A stretch of DNA of 64,000 nt, from positions 62,001 to 126,000 of the forward strand of contig CALUFC010000002.1 of the NCBI GenBank assembly GCA_944319885.1, written 5' to 3'. This document shows, in pieces, positions 16,867-25,224 of this stretch (its first letter is position 1; every line of letters starts with the position of its first letter). Both the position numbers and the translations under genes were made by a program. This DNA is from an uncultured Coriobacteriaceae bacterium. GTDB lineage: Bacteria > Actinomycetota > Coriobacteriia > Coriobacteriales > Coriobacteriaceae. The notes beneath the pieces are model-generated. The model was not told the DNA's origin. It worked only from the letters and a program-made list of their open reading frames with translations, and searched no databases.

Positions 16867-18033
16867 TTAGACCTCGAACGGATGGATGGTGACGCCCTTG
16901 ACCACGCGGTTGACGGTACCGGTGGGGCTGGGGGTGTCGGGCGTGTTGCCCACGCGCACGGAGTTGAGCAGCGATACCGTCTGCGCAACCATGATGTAGG
17001 GCAGCGCCAGATAGGCCTCGGGCAGCGCAGGCGCGCCCTTGAAGGTGAACGACTCGCCCTCGAAGACCGGGCCGCAATCCTGCTGGATGGCGATGGTCTT
17101 CTGCGCAATCTTGTCGCCGTTGATCTCGTTCAAGATATCGAGATCGTACTGGCGCGTGTAGGGATCGTTGTTCATGAAGACGAAGACGAGCGTCTTGTCG
17201 TCCACGAAGGACTTCGGTCCATGGCGATACCCCATGGAGCTGTCCCACGAAGTGGCCACGAGACCATGGGCAAGCTCGAGGATCTTGAGCTGGCTCTCCT
17301 GGGCAAGGCCCACATAGGAGCCGGAACCCAGATAGGTCACGCGATTGAAGTCGCCTGCCAGGTAGCCGGCAATCTCATCCTCGCGGGAAACAACCTCGCG
17401 GCCCATCTCGGCAATCTGCTTCACCCATGCGAGTTTGTCCTCATCGGAAGCGGTGTCAAAAATGAGCGTCGAGAGCAGCGTCATGCAGCTGTAGGAGCCG
17501 GTCATGGCGAAGCCCTTGTCGTTGGCGCCCGGGATGAGCAGGGTGAGCGCATCGGGGTCGTCGGCGCTCTCAACGGCGAGCTTGCCCTCGGGGGCGCAGG
17601 TGATGTTCAGGAACTTGATGTTCTTCACGTACTTGCGCGCAACCTCGACGGCAGCGAGGCTTTCAGGCGAGTTACCCGAGCGGGCGAACGACACGAGAAT
17701 CGTGGGATCTTCGGGGCGCAGGAAATCGCGGGGCGCAGATACGATGTCGGTGGTGGCGATGGGGCTGAAGACGTAGGTGTCGGTATCACCGGCGGAGCGG
17801 AGATACGGCGCGGCGGTGTCGCCCACGTAATCAGAGGTGCCGGCACCGGTGAAGATTACCTGCGTGCGACCCTCGGCCATGGCGTTGGCCTCGGCCAGGA
17901 ACGTCTCGATTGCCGCCTTGTTGTCGGCGTAGATGCGATACGTCTCCTCCCACAGATCGGGCTGCTGCTTGATCTCGGCCGTGGTGATGTGAGCACCTAG
18001 CTCCTGCAGCTCCTCAAGACTCTTCTCGAACAT
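16867..18033 (-). CDS. agaS: SIS-domain sugar isomerase AgaS
   Basis: 388 residues with two SIS domains; the first contains FTGAGTSDYVGD and VSFARSGNSPES, both phosphosugar-binding loops. AgaS-type proteins convert galactosamine 6-phosphate to tagatose 6-phosphate with release of ammonia. Conserved blocks such as SSMGYRHGPKSFVDD and the C-terminal NTPDTPSPTGTVNRVVKGV match AgaS rather than GlmS or NagB. Two ATG codons are adjacent (18036 and 18033). The second has the better spacing from AGGAG. It lies after the GntR regulator and before the deacetylase. It links the PTS/deacetylase to LacC. Confidence 0.9.
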   Translation of the reverse strand: MFEKSLEELQELGAHITTAEIKQQPDLWEETYRIYADNKAAIETFLAEANAMAEGRTQVIFTGAGTSDYVGDTAAPYLRSAGDTDTYVFSPIATTDIVSAPRDFLRPEDPTILVSFARSGNSPESLAAVEVARKYVKNIKFLNITCAPEGKLAVESADDPDALTLLIPGANDKGFAMTGSYSCMTLLSTLIFDTASDEDKLAWVKQIAEMGREVVSREDEIAGYLAGDFNRVTYLGSGSYVGLAQESQLKILELAHGLVATSWDSSMGYRHGPKSFVDDKTLVFVFMNNDPYTRQYDLDILNEINGDKIAQKTIAIQQDCGPVFEGESFTFKGAPALPEAYLALPYIMVAQTVSLLNSVRVGNTPDTPSPTGTVNRVVKGVTIHPFEV

Positions 18034-18102
18034 CATGTCTCCTTTATCTCGCCGTTTTCAGGCACCCTGCGGCGCCCTGGTTACCAATGGTGTGAAGTAT
18101 CG

Positions 18103-18831
18103 CTAGTCTGCCCTACGGTGGTAGACCTTGTATTTGAACTGATCGGCACGGGCAACAGAGAGCGTGTACTCGACAATCTCATTGCTCATGTCGTAGGTGG
18201 TGCGCACCAGATCGAGTACGGGCGCGTTCTCGGCAATGCCGAGCAGATGCGCATCCGCGGGGCGCGCGATACTGGCGAAGAACTCCTCCTCCGCCACGCG
18301 AATCTTGTCGTGGAAATCCTCTTCGATAATCTTGTACAGTGCTTTGTGCTCAAGCATGGGACGCTTGAGCAACAGGAACTTGCGAACAGGCAGGTAGGTC
18401 CGCTCTACCATCATGGGCATGCCGTCTGCCGAGCGCAGACGCTTCAGGCGGAAAATCCTATCGCCGATCCGGCAGCCCATATGCTCGGCGATGTTCTTAT
18501 CGGCTTCCATCTCGGAAAAGTCCAAGATGGTTGTCTCGGGCACACGACCCATCTTACGCATCTGATCGGTGAAGCTATAGGCCTGCATGAGGTTGGTGGT
18601 TTGCGCCGAACGATCGGCCACAAACGTGCCGCGCCCGTGTTGGCGCACCACAAGCCCCAGACGCTCCAGCTCCTGCAACGCAAGGCGCACCGTGGTGCGC
18701 GACAAACCGTAGCGCTCGGATAACTCGCGCTCGGAGGGCATGAGGTCGCCGGGACGGTACTCGTGCTCGATCTTCTCGGTGAGGATGTCGACGAGCTGGT
18801 CGTACAACGGCTGCTTGCGGGCGACGGGTGC
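18103..18831 (-). CDS. agaR: GntR/HutC-family transcriptional regulator
   Basis: About 243 residues (ATG near 18832-18834, ribosome site GGGAGG). The N-terminal winged helix-turn-helix carries the GntR signature: LMPSERELSERYGLSRTTVR, then ALQELERLGLVVRQHGRGTFV. A UTRA effector-binding domain begins at about residue 90, with LRSADGMPMMVERTYLP. Family members of this type bind phosphorylated amino sugars and repress PTS and catabolic genes. The gene sits in the middle of the aga-type set, so local control of that set is likely. The gene name is given by context. Confidence 0.88.
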   Translation of the reverse strand, partial: APVARKQPLYDQLVDILTEKIEHEYRPGDLMPSERELSERYGLSRTTVRLALQELERLGLVVRQHGRGTFVADRSAQTTNLMQAYSFTDQMRKMGRVPETTILDFSEMEADKNIAEHMGCRIGDRIFRLKRLRSADGMPMMVERTYLPVRKFLLLKRPMLEHKALYKIIEEDFHDKIRVAEEEFFASIARPADAHLLGIAENAPVLDLVRTTYDMSNEIVEYTLSVARADQFKYKVYHRRAD

Positions 18832-18873
18832 CATGGTCTTGCCTCCCTTGCGGTGTCGGCTGCGTGTGAAAAG

Positions 18874-18908
18874 AAGGCCGCGCCCCCGATGCTCGGGGCC
18901 GCGGCCTT
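18874..18908 (-). terminator. Rho-independent terminator after the EIID gene
   Basis: A 16-bp stem with one mismatch (18874-18889 with 18893-18908, outer part AAGGCCGCG) ends, read leftward, in CTTCTTTTC. It separates the PTS genes from the regulator gene. Confidence 0.8.
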
Positions 18909-18970
18909 GGGGGACTCATGTGCGAGCAGGACGCGCGACCGCGCGGTGCGCGTCCCGTTAGACGATTTCC

Positions 18971-20044
18971 CTAACCCCAGAGGTTGATGAAGGGAAGTGC
19001 ACCGATGATGCCGATGGCGAGCAGCAAGACGATGCCCTTGATCGGCGTGAAGTTGTGCTTCGCGAACAGGAAGTACAGCAGAAGCACGAGGCACAGCGGG
19101 ACGAGCTTGGGCAGCACGGAGTCAAGCGTGGATGCCACGGAGTACTCGACCGGAGTCTCGGTAACGGTGCCATAGGTAACGGAGCTCATGCCGTTGCCCA
19201 GATCGACAATGCCGGTCTCGACAGCGTTGCCCTCGGCGTCAGCAGCGGTGAGGGGGTTGCCATCGGGGTCGGTGACGCCCATGGCGCCAGCCTCGGCGGT
19301 CTCGGTGTCAATCGCGAGATCGGCGAAGTTCTCAGCATCCTCGTTGGAGACAACGATGGTCTGAGCGGAGAGGCCACGAGTGGTGCCGTTGGGGATGGTC
19401 AGGTTGATCTGGGTGGCGCCCATGGTGACGGTCAGGCAGCCAACGACGAAGACGCCGAGGATGGAAGCCGCGCGGGTGAACGCCTGCATGTTGGCGGTAA
19501 GGGCGTCAATGGCGCTCGTACCAACCTTGTAGGACCAGTTCATGAGGCCGAAGCGGCACGCGAACTGAGCCACATTGAAGACGATCAGGAAGATGATCGG
19601 GGCAACAACGTTACCGTCGATTGCCATGTTCGAGGTGATGCCGGCCGTGATGGGCACGAGCGTCAGCCAGAACAGAGCGTCGCCGATGCCGCCGAGCGGG
19701 GAAGCCGCGGAGATGCGGACGGCGCGGATGGTCTGGGTATCAACCTTGTTCTGCTCGAGGGAGAGCACGATACCCATAACGAAGGTCACGAGGAACGGGT
19801 GCGTGTTGATGAAGTCCAGGTTGTGGTACATCGACGCAGCGAGGTCCTTCTTGTTGGTGTGGACCTTCTCGAGACCAGGAATCATGGCGAACAGCCAGCC
19901 GCCGGACTGCATGGTCTCATAGTTGAACGAGGACTGGAGCCAGCAAGAGCGCAGGGCCATGCGGTTGAGCGTCTTCTGATCGACGTTCGGCGCAGGGGTC
20001 AGATCCTCATAGCGCTCAGGTACGACGAACTCATTAGATGCCAT
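18971..20044 (-). CDS. agaD: PTS mannose/fructose/sorbose-family transporter subunit IID
   Basis: 357-residue membrane component of a mannose-class PTS permease. The conserved EIID start (MALRSCWLQSSFNYETMQSGG) and middle (SPLGGIGDALFWLTLVPI) are present, with several membrane segments and a closing helix at the C-terminus. Typical EIID proteins have about 270-300 residues. Here an inserted hydrophilic stretch of some 80 residues (about 230-315, rich in Asp, Ala and Thr) precedes the last helices and is probably extracytoplasmic. The ATG at 20044 follows GGAGGTGA and overlaps the end of the IIC gene by 11 bp. Sugar specificity for GalNAc/GalN is inferred from agaS and nagA downstream. Confidence 0.92.
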   Translation of the reverse strand: MASNEFVVPERYEDLTPAPNVDQKTLNRMALRSCWLQSSFNYETMQSGGWLFAMIPGLEKVHTNKKDLAASMYHNLDFINTHPFLVTFVMGIVLSLEQNKVDTQTIRAVRISAASPLGGIGDALFWLTLVPITAGITSNMAIDGNVVAPIIFLIVFNVAQFACRFGLMNWSYKVGTSAIDALTANMQAFTRAASILGVFVVGCLTVTMGATQINLTIPNGTTRGLSAQTIVVSNEDAENFADLAIDTETAEAGAMGVTDPDGNPLTAADAEGNAVETGIVDLGNGMSSVTYGTVTETPVEYSVASTLDSVLPKLVPLCLVLLLYFLFAKHNFTPIKGIVLLLAIGIIGALPFINLWG

Positions 20045-20831
20045 CTTCGAAGTCACCTCCGTCAGAGACAGCGCCCTTCAGCTCGGTCTGCTGCTGGAAG
20101 TCCCAGAAAGCAATGCCGAAGCCAATGAAGGTCAGGATGAGCAGAGCGGGGCCGGCGATGGCCTCGATGTTGCTCGCGATCAGGGCAAGGCCGAAGCCCA
20201 TGAAGAAGAAGCCCCACATATCGCGGTTCATCATGATCTTGAGCAGGATGGCGAAGCCCACGAACTTCATCATGTTGCCAGCCTGGGAAAGACCGGTGTT
20301 GAGCCACTCGGGGATGGAATCGACGATCTGCTGACCGACGGCGAGGCCGCCGATGAAGAAGAGCGTCACGATGACGGCGAAGATCAGGCCGAGAATGCAC
20401 TCGGAGACGATCGTCCACTTGGTGATGCCCTTGGTGTCAGCCTTCTCAGCGCAACCACGGAAGAACTCAAGCAGCGGAGCACGGAGCGTGAAGAACAGGG
20501 TGACGCCGTACTGGCCGAGGAGCGCGAAGGGGATCGCGGTGGCGACGGCCACGTTGGGATCCATGTCGAGCGAGCAAGCGAAAATGGCAGCCATGATGCC
20601 ACCGATGACCGCGTTAGGCGGCTGAGCACCTCCGATCGGCATGTTGCCGATCGTCATGAGCTGATAGGTGCCGCCAACAACCAGGCCGGTGTTGAGGTCA
20701 CCGAGGATAGCACCGATAACGGCACCAGTCACGATGGGCTGGTACAGGGACTCAAGGAAGTCGAACTGGTCGATAGCCGCGATAAAGGTGACGACGAAGA
20801 CGAGTGCGATCTGAACAATTGAGACGTCCAT
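20034..20831 (-). CDS. agaC: PTS mannose/fructose/sorbose-family transporter subunit IIC
   Basis: 265 residues, highly hydrophobic with about seven or eight membrane segments. The EIIC landmarks SLYQPIVTGAVIGAILGD, GGTYQLMTIGNMPIGGAQPPNAVIGGI and IPEWLNTGLSQAGNMMKFVGFA are family hallmarks of the sugar-translocating subunit. Length is standard. It lies between the EIIB gene (89 bp upstream) and EIID (overlapping), and together they form one membrane permease. Confidence 0.93.
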   Translation of the reverse strand: MDVSIVQIALVFVVTFIAAIDQFDFLESLYQPIVTGAVIGAILGDLNTGLVVGGTYQLMTIGNMPIGGAQPPNAVIGGIMAAIFACSLDMDPNVAVATAIPFALLGQYGVTLFFTLRAPLLEFFRGCAEKADTKGITKWTIVSECILGLIFAVIVTLFFIGGLAVGQQIVDSIPEWLNTGLSQAGNMMKFVGFAILLKIMMNRDMWGFFFMGFGLALIASNIEAIAGPALLILTFIGFGIAFWDFQQQTELKGAVSDGGDFEDGI

Positions 20832-20920
20832 CTAATGCTCCTCCTTTCAAATGTTTCGTGCGAACATCTTGTTCGCAGATCTACCATGCCGGGCTCCTCC
20901 CGGCATCCGAACACGCGCGC

Positions 20921-21403
20921 TTACGAGAAAAGCTTCGCCGTGTCCTCCACCGGCGTGCTGGGAACACGCCTGATCTCAAGCTCCACCCCCCTATCCTGAA
21001 GCTCCTTGAAAGCGGCAACGTCGGCATCGTCAACTGCCACGGACGTGGCGACCTGCCGCTTCCCCTCCGACATGTGCATGTTGCCGATGTTGACCTTCTT
21101 GATGGGCACGCCGCCCTTGACGAGCGTGAGCACATCGTGCGGGTTCTCGGCAACGATGAATATCTTCTGCTTCGGAGACGCCTTGTGAATGATGTCAATC
21201 GTCTTCTGAAGCGAGAAGAACCTGGTAGCGACGCCCGCCGGAGCGGCCATCTTCATGAGGTTCTGACGCATGGTGTTGGTGGAGACCTCGTCGTTGGCAA
21301 CGAGGATGAGGTTTGCGCCGATCGTGGAGTTCCACTGCGTGGCAACCTGACCGTGGATGAGGCGGTTGTCGATACGGGTGAGAAGAATGTTGGGCTCTGC
21401 CAT
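20921..21403 (-). CDS. agaB: PTS mannose/fructose/sorbose-family transporter subunit IIB
   Basis: 160-residue cytoplasmic phosphotransfer subunit. The active-site motif LLTRIDNRLIHGQVATQW places the phosphorylated histidine at residue 17. GANLILVANDEVS and LVKGGVPIKKVNIGNMH are the usual EIIB blocks. It receives phosphate from the EIIA encoded three genes upstream and passes it to sugar bound by EIIC/EIID. The start has a clear GAAGGGAA site upstream. Confidence 0.94.
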   Translation of the reverse strand: MAEPNILLTRIDNRLIHGQVATQWNSTIGANLILVANDEVSTNTMRQNLMKMAAPAGVATRFFSLQKTIDIIHKASPKQKIFIVAENPHDVLTLVKGGVPIKKVNIGNMHMSEGKRQVATSVAVDDADVAAFKELQDRGVELEIRRVPSTPVEDTAKLFS

Positions 21404-21495
21404 GGTTGTTCCCTTCGTTCACGCCTTGATGGCTAGACCTACCGTGCTTTGTATCCGAACGCTTGCACAATGCAGGCGAACGCTCCTAGCGCGAA

Positions 21496-21786
21496 TTACT
21501 TCGCGTCGATCTCCTGGATGGCGTAGCGCGAGACATCGAGCACAGCGCCCGAGCGAACCTTGACCGCCACACGATCACCGGAGATGCTCTGAACGATGCC
21601 GTAGATGCCGCCCGCGAACATAATCTCCTGTCCAGGCGCAAGCTCGGTGTGCAGCTCCTTGAAGTAGTTGCGCTTCTTTCTCATGTTGACCTGCGACCAG
21701 ATAGTGTATGCGACACCCATGATCACGAGCAGCGCGAGCAGCGCCACCGACGATGCGAGGACGTTTTGCAGAAACGATTCGCTCAT
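21496..21786 (-). CDS. YajC-like small membrane protein in the PTS operon
   Basis: 96 residues: one N-terminal membrane helix (about 12-32), a basic MRKKRNYF segment, then a small beta-domain (LAPGQEIMFAGGIYGIVQSISGDRVAVKVRSGAVLDVSRYAI) that matches the YajC fold, where YajC normally reads GDxVVTxGGIxGxV. Its ATG overlaps the stop of the EIIA gene as TAATG, so the two are translationally coupled. YajC homologues also occur inside streptococcal-type aga PTS operons, which suggests a PTS-linked role rather than general Sec function. That role is not established. Confidence 0.82.
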   Translation of the reverse strand: MSESFLQNVLASSVALLALLVIMGVAYTIWSQVNMRKKRNYFKELHTELAPGQEIMFAGGIYGIVQSISGDRVAVKVRSGAVLDVSRYAIQEIDAK

Positions 21787-22226
21787 TAAATACCGTCCTC
21801 ATCGGAGAGATCGTCCTCGGCACCGGCGAGCGCGGCAACCGACTGATGCGTGATGCCCGTCTGGCCGATCTGCACGGCCTGCTCGGCAAGCTCGGATACG
21901 GTGGAGCCGCCGGAACGGGTGAGCAACAGCTCGATGAGCATCGGCAGGTTGGTGCCCGTGACGATCTCGACGTTATCGACGTCGTTGGAGATCATCATGG
22001 CCTGGTTGAACGGGGTGCCGCCCAGCAGGTCAACGAACACCACGACGCCCTCGCACTCGGCGCGCATCTCGGTGATGGCAACGCGAAGGTCGTCGCCATA
22101 GGATGCCGCCTGGGAGCCCTCGAAGGGAACGATCTTGAACGCCGGCTGGTCTCCGGCCACCATGTCAATCGCGCTTGCAAGTCCATTCGAGAATTGACCG
22201 TGACCCGTAAGAATAAAGCCAACCAT
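21786..22226 (-). CDS. agaF: PTS mannose-family subunit IIA
   Basis: 146-residue cytoplasmic EIIA. The phosphorylated histidine is His9 in ILTGHGQFSNGL; VVFVDLLGGTPFNQA and GTNLPMLIELLL are the other conserved blocks. The ATG at 22226 is chosen over the longer frame to 22325 because of the AGGGGACGAAAGAG site and the family's usual N-terminus. It is the first gene of the PTS operon and overlaps the YajC-like gene. Confidence 0.93.
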   Translation of the reverse strand: MVGFILTGHGQFSNGLASAIDMVAGDQPAFKIVPFEGSQAASYGDDLRVAITEMRAECEGVVVFVDLLGGTPFNQAMMISNDVDNVEIVTGTNLPMLIELLLTRSGGSTVSELAEQAVQIGQTGITHQSVAALAGAEDDLSDEDGI

Positions 22227-22829
22227 CTCTTTCGTCCCCTTCCTCTGGAACGGGTGTGCGATTCGATGGCTTTGCGAATTCGCTTCCCGCGCCAACTGGT
22301 AGTAACCACGTAACGAGTTGTTCATATCATAGCACGCGGTCTTGCGCTGGCTCTTTCACTTTACTCAAAGCACGTTTGAAGCGCCGTTGGCAGGGAAAAA
22401 ACTACCGCTTAACGTGATTTTAGCAGGTAGACTGCCATATTGTGCATATTTCTCACGTGAGTTGCCTCGCAAATATACGCATGTTCAGACGTTTCTATTT
22501 TGTTTCGAACGCACTTCTATGACCTGCAGTAATCCTCAGAAATATGAAGTATTCGTTACTTGTATTACTTCTTCTGTACCACTTGGGGAGGGGTCCTTAT
22601 TCGCGTTTGTCATTTCGGTAAGCGGTCGTTTACCGTAAGTGAACGGTATATGCGCACGTACATTGCGTGATGCATTATGCCGCCTCGTGCGCCGTCGGCT
22701 CCGCATTCTGGATGCGCGTGTTGCATTTTTTTCATTGCCGAGCCTTGCACTCGCGCCCCATTCAACGTAATATAATCGTCCGTTGGCAGGATGTACCGCT
22801 TTTGCGTACCGCCCGCCTCCACCAGGAGC
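22227..22829. other. 603-bp intergenic region: PTS operon leader and tRNA promoter
   Basis: Less GC-rich than its surroundings. A leftward TATGAT (22326-22331) about 100 bp before the EIIA start may be the operon's -10 box; no convincing -35 was found. Around 22616-22647 two small stems share the same ACCG bases and so exclude each other, which could be regulatory or chance. The tRNA promoter lies at the right end. I see no protein gene here. Confidence 0.5.
22745..22773 (+). promoter_or_regulatory. Promoter of the tRNA-Thr gene
   Basis: TTGCAC (22745-22750), a 17-nt spacer and TAATAT (22768-22773) are followed by AAT. It is about 57 bp upstream of the mature tRNA 5' end. Confidence 0.6.
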
Positions 22830-22905
22830 GCCAGCATAGCTCAGTTGGTAGAGCACCGCTCTCGTAAAGCGGGGGTCATCGGTTCGAGTCCGATTGCTGG
22901 CTCCA
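22830..22905 (+). tRNA. tRNA-Thr (anticodon CGT)
   Basis: 76 nt including an encoded CCA. Acceptor GCCAGCA pairs with TGCTGGC, the D-stem is GCTC/GAGC, and the anticodon stem CCGCT/AGCGG encloses the loop CTCGTAA with anticodon CGT at 22863-22865. The T-arm is ATCGG-TTCGAGT-CCGAT. It decodes ACG threonine codons, common in this GC-rich genome. Confidence 0.96.
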
Positions 22906-22916
22906 GTGATACAGCA

Positions 22917-22948
22917 AGCCCGAGGAAGCACGCTTCCTCGGGCTTTTT
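22917..22948 (+). terminator. Rho-independent terminator of the tRNA gene
   Basis: A 12-bp perfect stem (AGCCCGAGGAAG with its complement), a 4-nt loop and a run of five T residues begin 11 bp after the tRNA. Confidence 0.93.
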
Positions 22949-22978
22949 GTATTGCAGCATGTTTTGTTCGCGTCGAAC

Positions 22979-24022
22979 CTACTGGTTGATACCGTACAGA
23001 TCGAGCTCGACGTCGGCGTACAACCCGTTCACATAGGTGCGCCACGCGCTCTGCGCGTCACCTACCTGCGCATAATAGTCCTGGTAAGCAACGTAGTACG
23101 CCATCATCGCCTGCTCGTAGGTCGCCGCATCCTGCGTGAAGTCCTCCTCGCTCAGCGCCGCATAATACGGGCCATCGGTTCGCGCCCACGTACCCGTCTC
23201 GGCATCCCATTCATCACCCAGCAGATCGATGATGTAGGCAGCGTACTCCGCCGTCGCCGCACTCGTGTCGCCGTCCGCGGGCTCGGCAGGCTTTTCAGGC
23301 TCCTCAACGCCCGACGCCTCCGGTGCGATCTGCGCATAGAGCTTGTTGATAAGCGCGTTCTCGCGTACGATCTCGCGCGCCTGGTCCTCGGACACGTTAT
23401 AGCTTTCCGCGATCGAGGCAAAATCGGAGTCCCCGAGTGTCGTTTCGGCGAACTCGGTCAGCTCGTCATCGGAAAGCTCGATACCGCGCGCCTCGGCATC
23501 TGCGCACAGGACCTTATTGCGCACATATGTGAGGATCGTATCGGCCGAGGGCGTCTCGTACGTGCCGTCATCCAGCTTGGCCGCCTCGAGCTCATATTGG
23601 CTTTCGATGGCCTCGCGCGCGGTGATGTCATGCTTCGCGCCGTTCAAGGTATAGGTTGCGATCACGTTATCGAGCTGGTTCTCGGCAAGCGTTCCCGCCG
23701 AGATACCGCGTTGGGCAAAACCGCCGGAACCAACCATGTAGCCCACAACGGCGGCGATCACCACCGCGATGACGGCACAGGCGATCGCGATGGGCACCAC
23801 GGGCGGGCGTTTGCCATCGGGCGCATCGTCTACCGCATCTGCCGCTTCATCGGCCTTCTCGTCGGCATCGGTCTCGGCATCATCGGCTTCAGCATCCTCG
23901 TCGCGCTCCACGACCTCGACCTCGCTCGCCGGCACGTCGTCGGGCGTGTCGGAGCGCTCGATCACCTCGATGCCCTCGATGACGTCATGTTCCTCGCTAT
24001 CTTTTTTCTGGATGAATCCCAT
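22979..24022 (-). CDS. Membrane-anchored SurA/PrsA-like foldase (SurA N-terminal domain)
   Basis: 347 residues. An acidic cytoplasmic N-terminus of about 75 residues precedes one membrane helix (VVPIAIACAVIAVVIAAVVGYMVG). An extracytoplasmic helical region follows that resembles the SurA_N chaperone domain: TYTLNGAKHDITAREAIESQ, then LTYVRNKVLCADAEARGIELSDDELTEF. No PPIase (parvulin) domain is evident, so it is likely a chaperone-type rather than a catalytic foldase. The start at 24022 has GAGGAGG nearby. It is convergent with the tRNA gene. The function is assigned by domain pattern only. Confidence 0.65.
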   Translation of the reverse strand: MGFIQKKDSEEHDVIEGIEVIERSDTPDDVPASEVEVVERDEDAEADDAETDADEKADEAADAVDDAPDGKRPPVVPIAIACAVIAVVIAAVVGYMVGSGGFAQRGISAGTLAENQLDNVIATYTLNGAKHDITAREAIESQYELEAAKLDDGTYETPSADTILTYVRNKVLCADAEARGIELSDDELTEFAETTLGDSDFASIAESYNVSEDQAREIVRENALINKLYAQIAPEASGVEEPEKPAEPADGDTSAATAEYAAYIIDLLGDEWDAETGTWARTDGPYYAALSEEDFTQDAATYEQAMMAYYVAYQDYYAQVGDAQSAWRTYVNGLYADVELDLYGINQ

Positions 24023-24129
24023 GGATCGTACCTCCTCGACCCTATCATGGCATGCCGCCGCCCCGCACACGTACGAGACGGCGGCGCCTTAGGTCTTGAT
24101 TAAGCGAACCGCGACAGAACCGCCATGCC

Positions 24130-25221
24130 TCACGCCTGCGCGATATGGGCGATCACGGCATCGGCAAAGGCGCGCGTACCCACTGCGCCCGCGTATGACC
24201 CCGTGAGCGCACGGCGCACATCGGCGGTTACCTGCGTACCCTCGGCAAGGGTTGCAGACACCGCGCGGCGCACGCGCTGGGCCGCATCCCCCTCGCCCAG
24301 ATAATCGAGCAGCATCGCGGCGGACAGCATCTCGGCGGTGGGATTGGCGATATCCTTGCCCGCGATATCGGGCGCCGAGCCATGCGTTGCCTCAAAGACA
24401 GCGCAGCCCTCCCCCATATTGGCACCGGGCGCCATACCGAGCCCGCCCACGAGCCCCGCGCACAAATCGGAGACGATATCGCCATAGAGGTTGGGCAGCA
24501 CGAGCACATCGAAGTCCTCGGGGTGCTGCACAAGCCCCATGCAGGCGGCATCGACGATCTTGTCTTCGAACGCGATGTCGGGATATGCCGCCGCGACCTC
24601 GCGCGCCGTGCGCAGGAAGAGGCCGTCGGTCGCCTTCATGATGTTCGCCTTATGCACCGCGGTCACCTTGCGGCGACCATGGCGCCGCGCGTACTCGAAG
24701 GCGTAGCGCACGATGCGCTGCGAACCTTCCCGCGAGATGGGCTTGACGGAGATGGCCGAGCCCGCACGGAAGCGACGCTGGCCGGATGCCTCGATCAGCT
24801 CGCCGAGACGCTCGACCGCCGGGTCATCGGGTTCGAACTCGATGCCCGCGTAGAGGTCCTCGGTGTTCTCACGAATAACCACGAGGTCGATATCGCGGTA
24901 GCGCGACCCATCGCCGGGAAGCGAATGGCAGGGGCGCACGCACGCGTAGAGATCGAACTCTTGGCGCAGCGCCACGTTGATGCTGCGAAACCCCGTGCCC
25001 ACCGGCGTGGTCACCGGCCCCTTGATGGCAACGCCCACCTCACGCACCGCATCGATGGTCTGCGGCGGCAGCGGCGTACCGTACCGCTCGATCGCACCGG
25101 CACCGGCTTCGACCTCGCGCCACGCGATGTTGGCACCCGCCGCGTCCACGACGCGTCGCATGGCGTCACAGATCTCGGGACCTATGCCATCGCCGGGAAT
25201 GAGCACCACGTCATGAGCCAT
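24130..25221 (-). CDS. icd: NAD(P)-dependent isocitrate dehydrogenase family protein
   Basis: 363-residue beta-decarboxylating dehydrogenase. It begins [13 protein letters not shown]. The substrate loop [23 protein letters not shown] has the Ser/Asn pattern of isocitrate rather than isopropylmalate enzymes. [28 protein letters not shown] with the catalytic Lys, and [19 protein letters not shown] complete the signature, followed by [14 protein letters not shown]. It acts in the oxidative branch to 2-oxoglutarate, probably NAD-linked by its short size. It is last in a run of four closely spaced leftward genes. Homo-isocitrate or tartrate dehydrogenase is less likely. Confidence 0.85.
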   Translation of the reverse strand: MAHDVVLIPGDGIGPEICDAMRRVVDAAGANIAWREVEAGAGAIERYGTPLPPQTIDAVREVGVAIKGPVTTPVGTGFRSINVALRQEFDLYACVRPCHSLPGDGSRYRDIDLVVIRENTEDLYAGIEFEPDDPAVERLGELIEASGQRRFRAGSAISVKPISREGSQRIVRYAFEYARRHGRRKVTAVHKANIMKATDGLFLRTAREVAAAYPDIAFEDKIVDAACMGLVQHPEDFDVLVLPNLYGDIVSDLCAGLVGGLGMAPGANMGEGCAVFEATHGSAPDIAGKDIANPTAEMLSAAMLLDYLGEGDAAQRVRRAVSATLAEGTQVTADVRRALTGSYAGAVGTRAFADAVIAHIAQA

Positions 25222-25224
25222 GGG

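Noticed and set aside
22830-22905. tRNA-Thr as an integration site of a mobile element
   Set aside because: I found no duplicated 3' tRNA end, integrase or phage gene in the neighbouring sequence.
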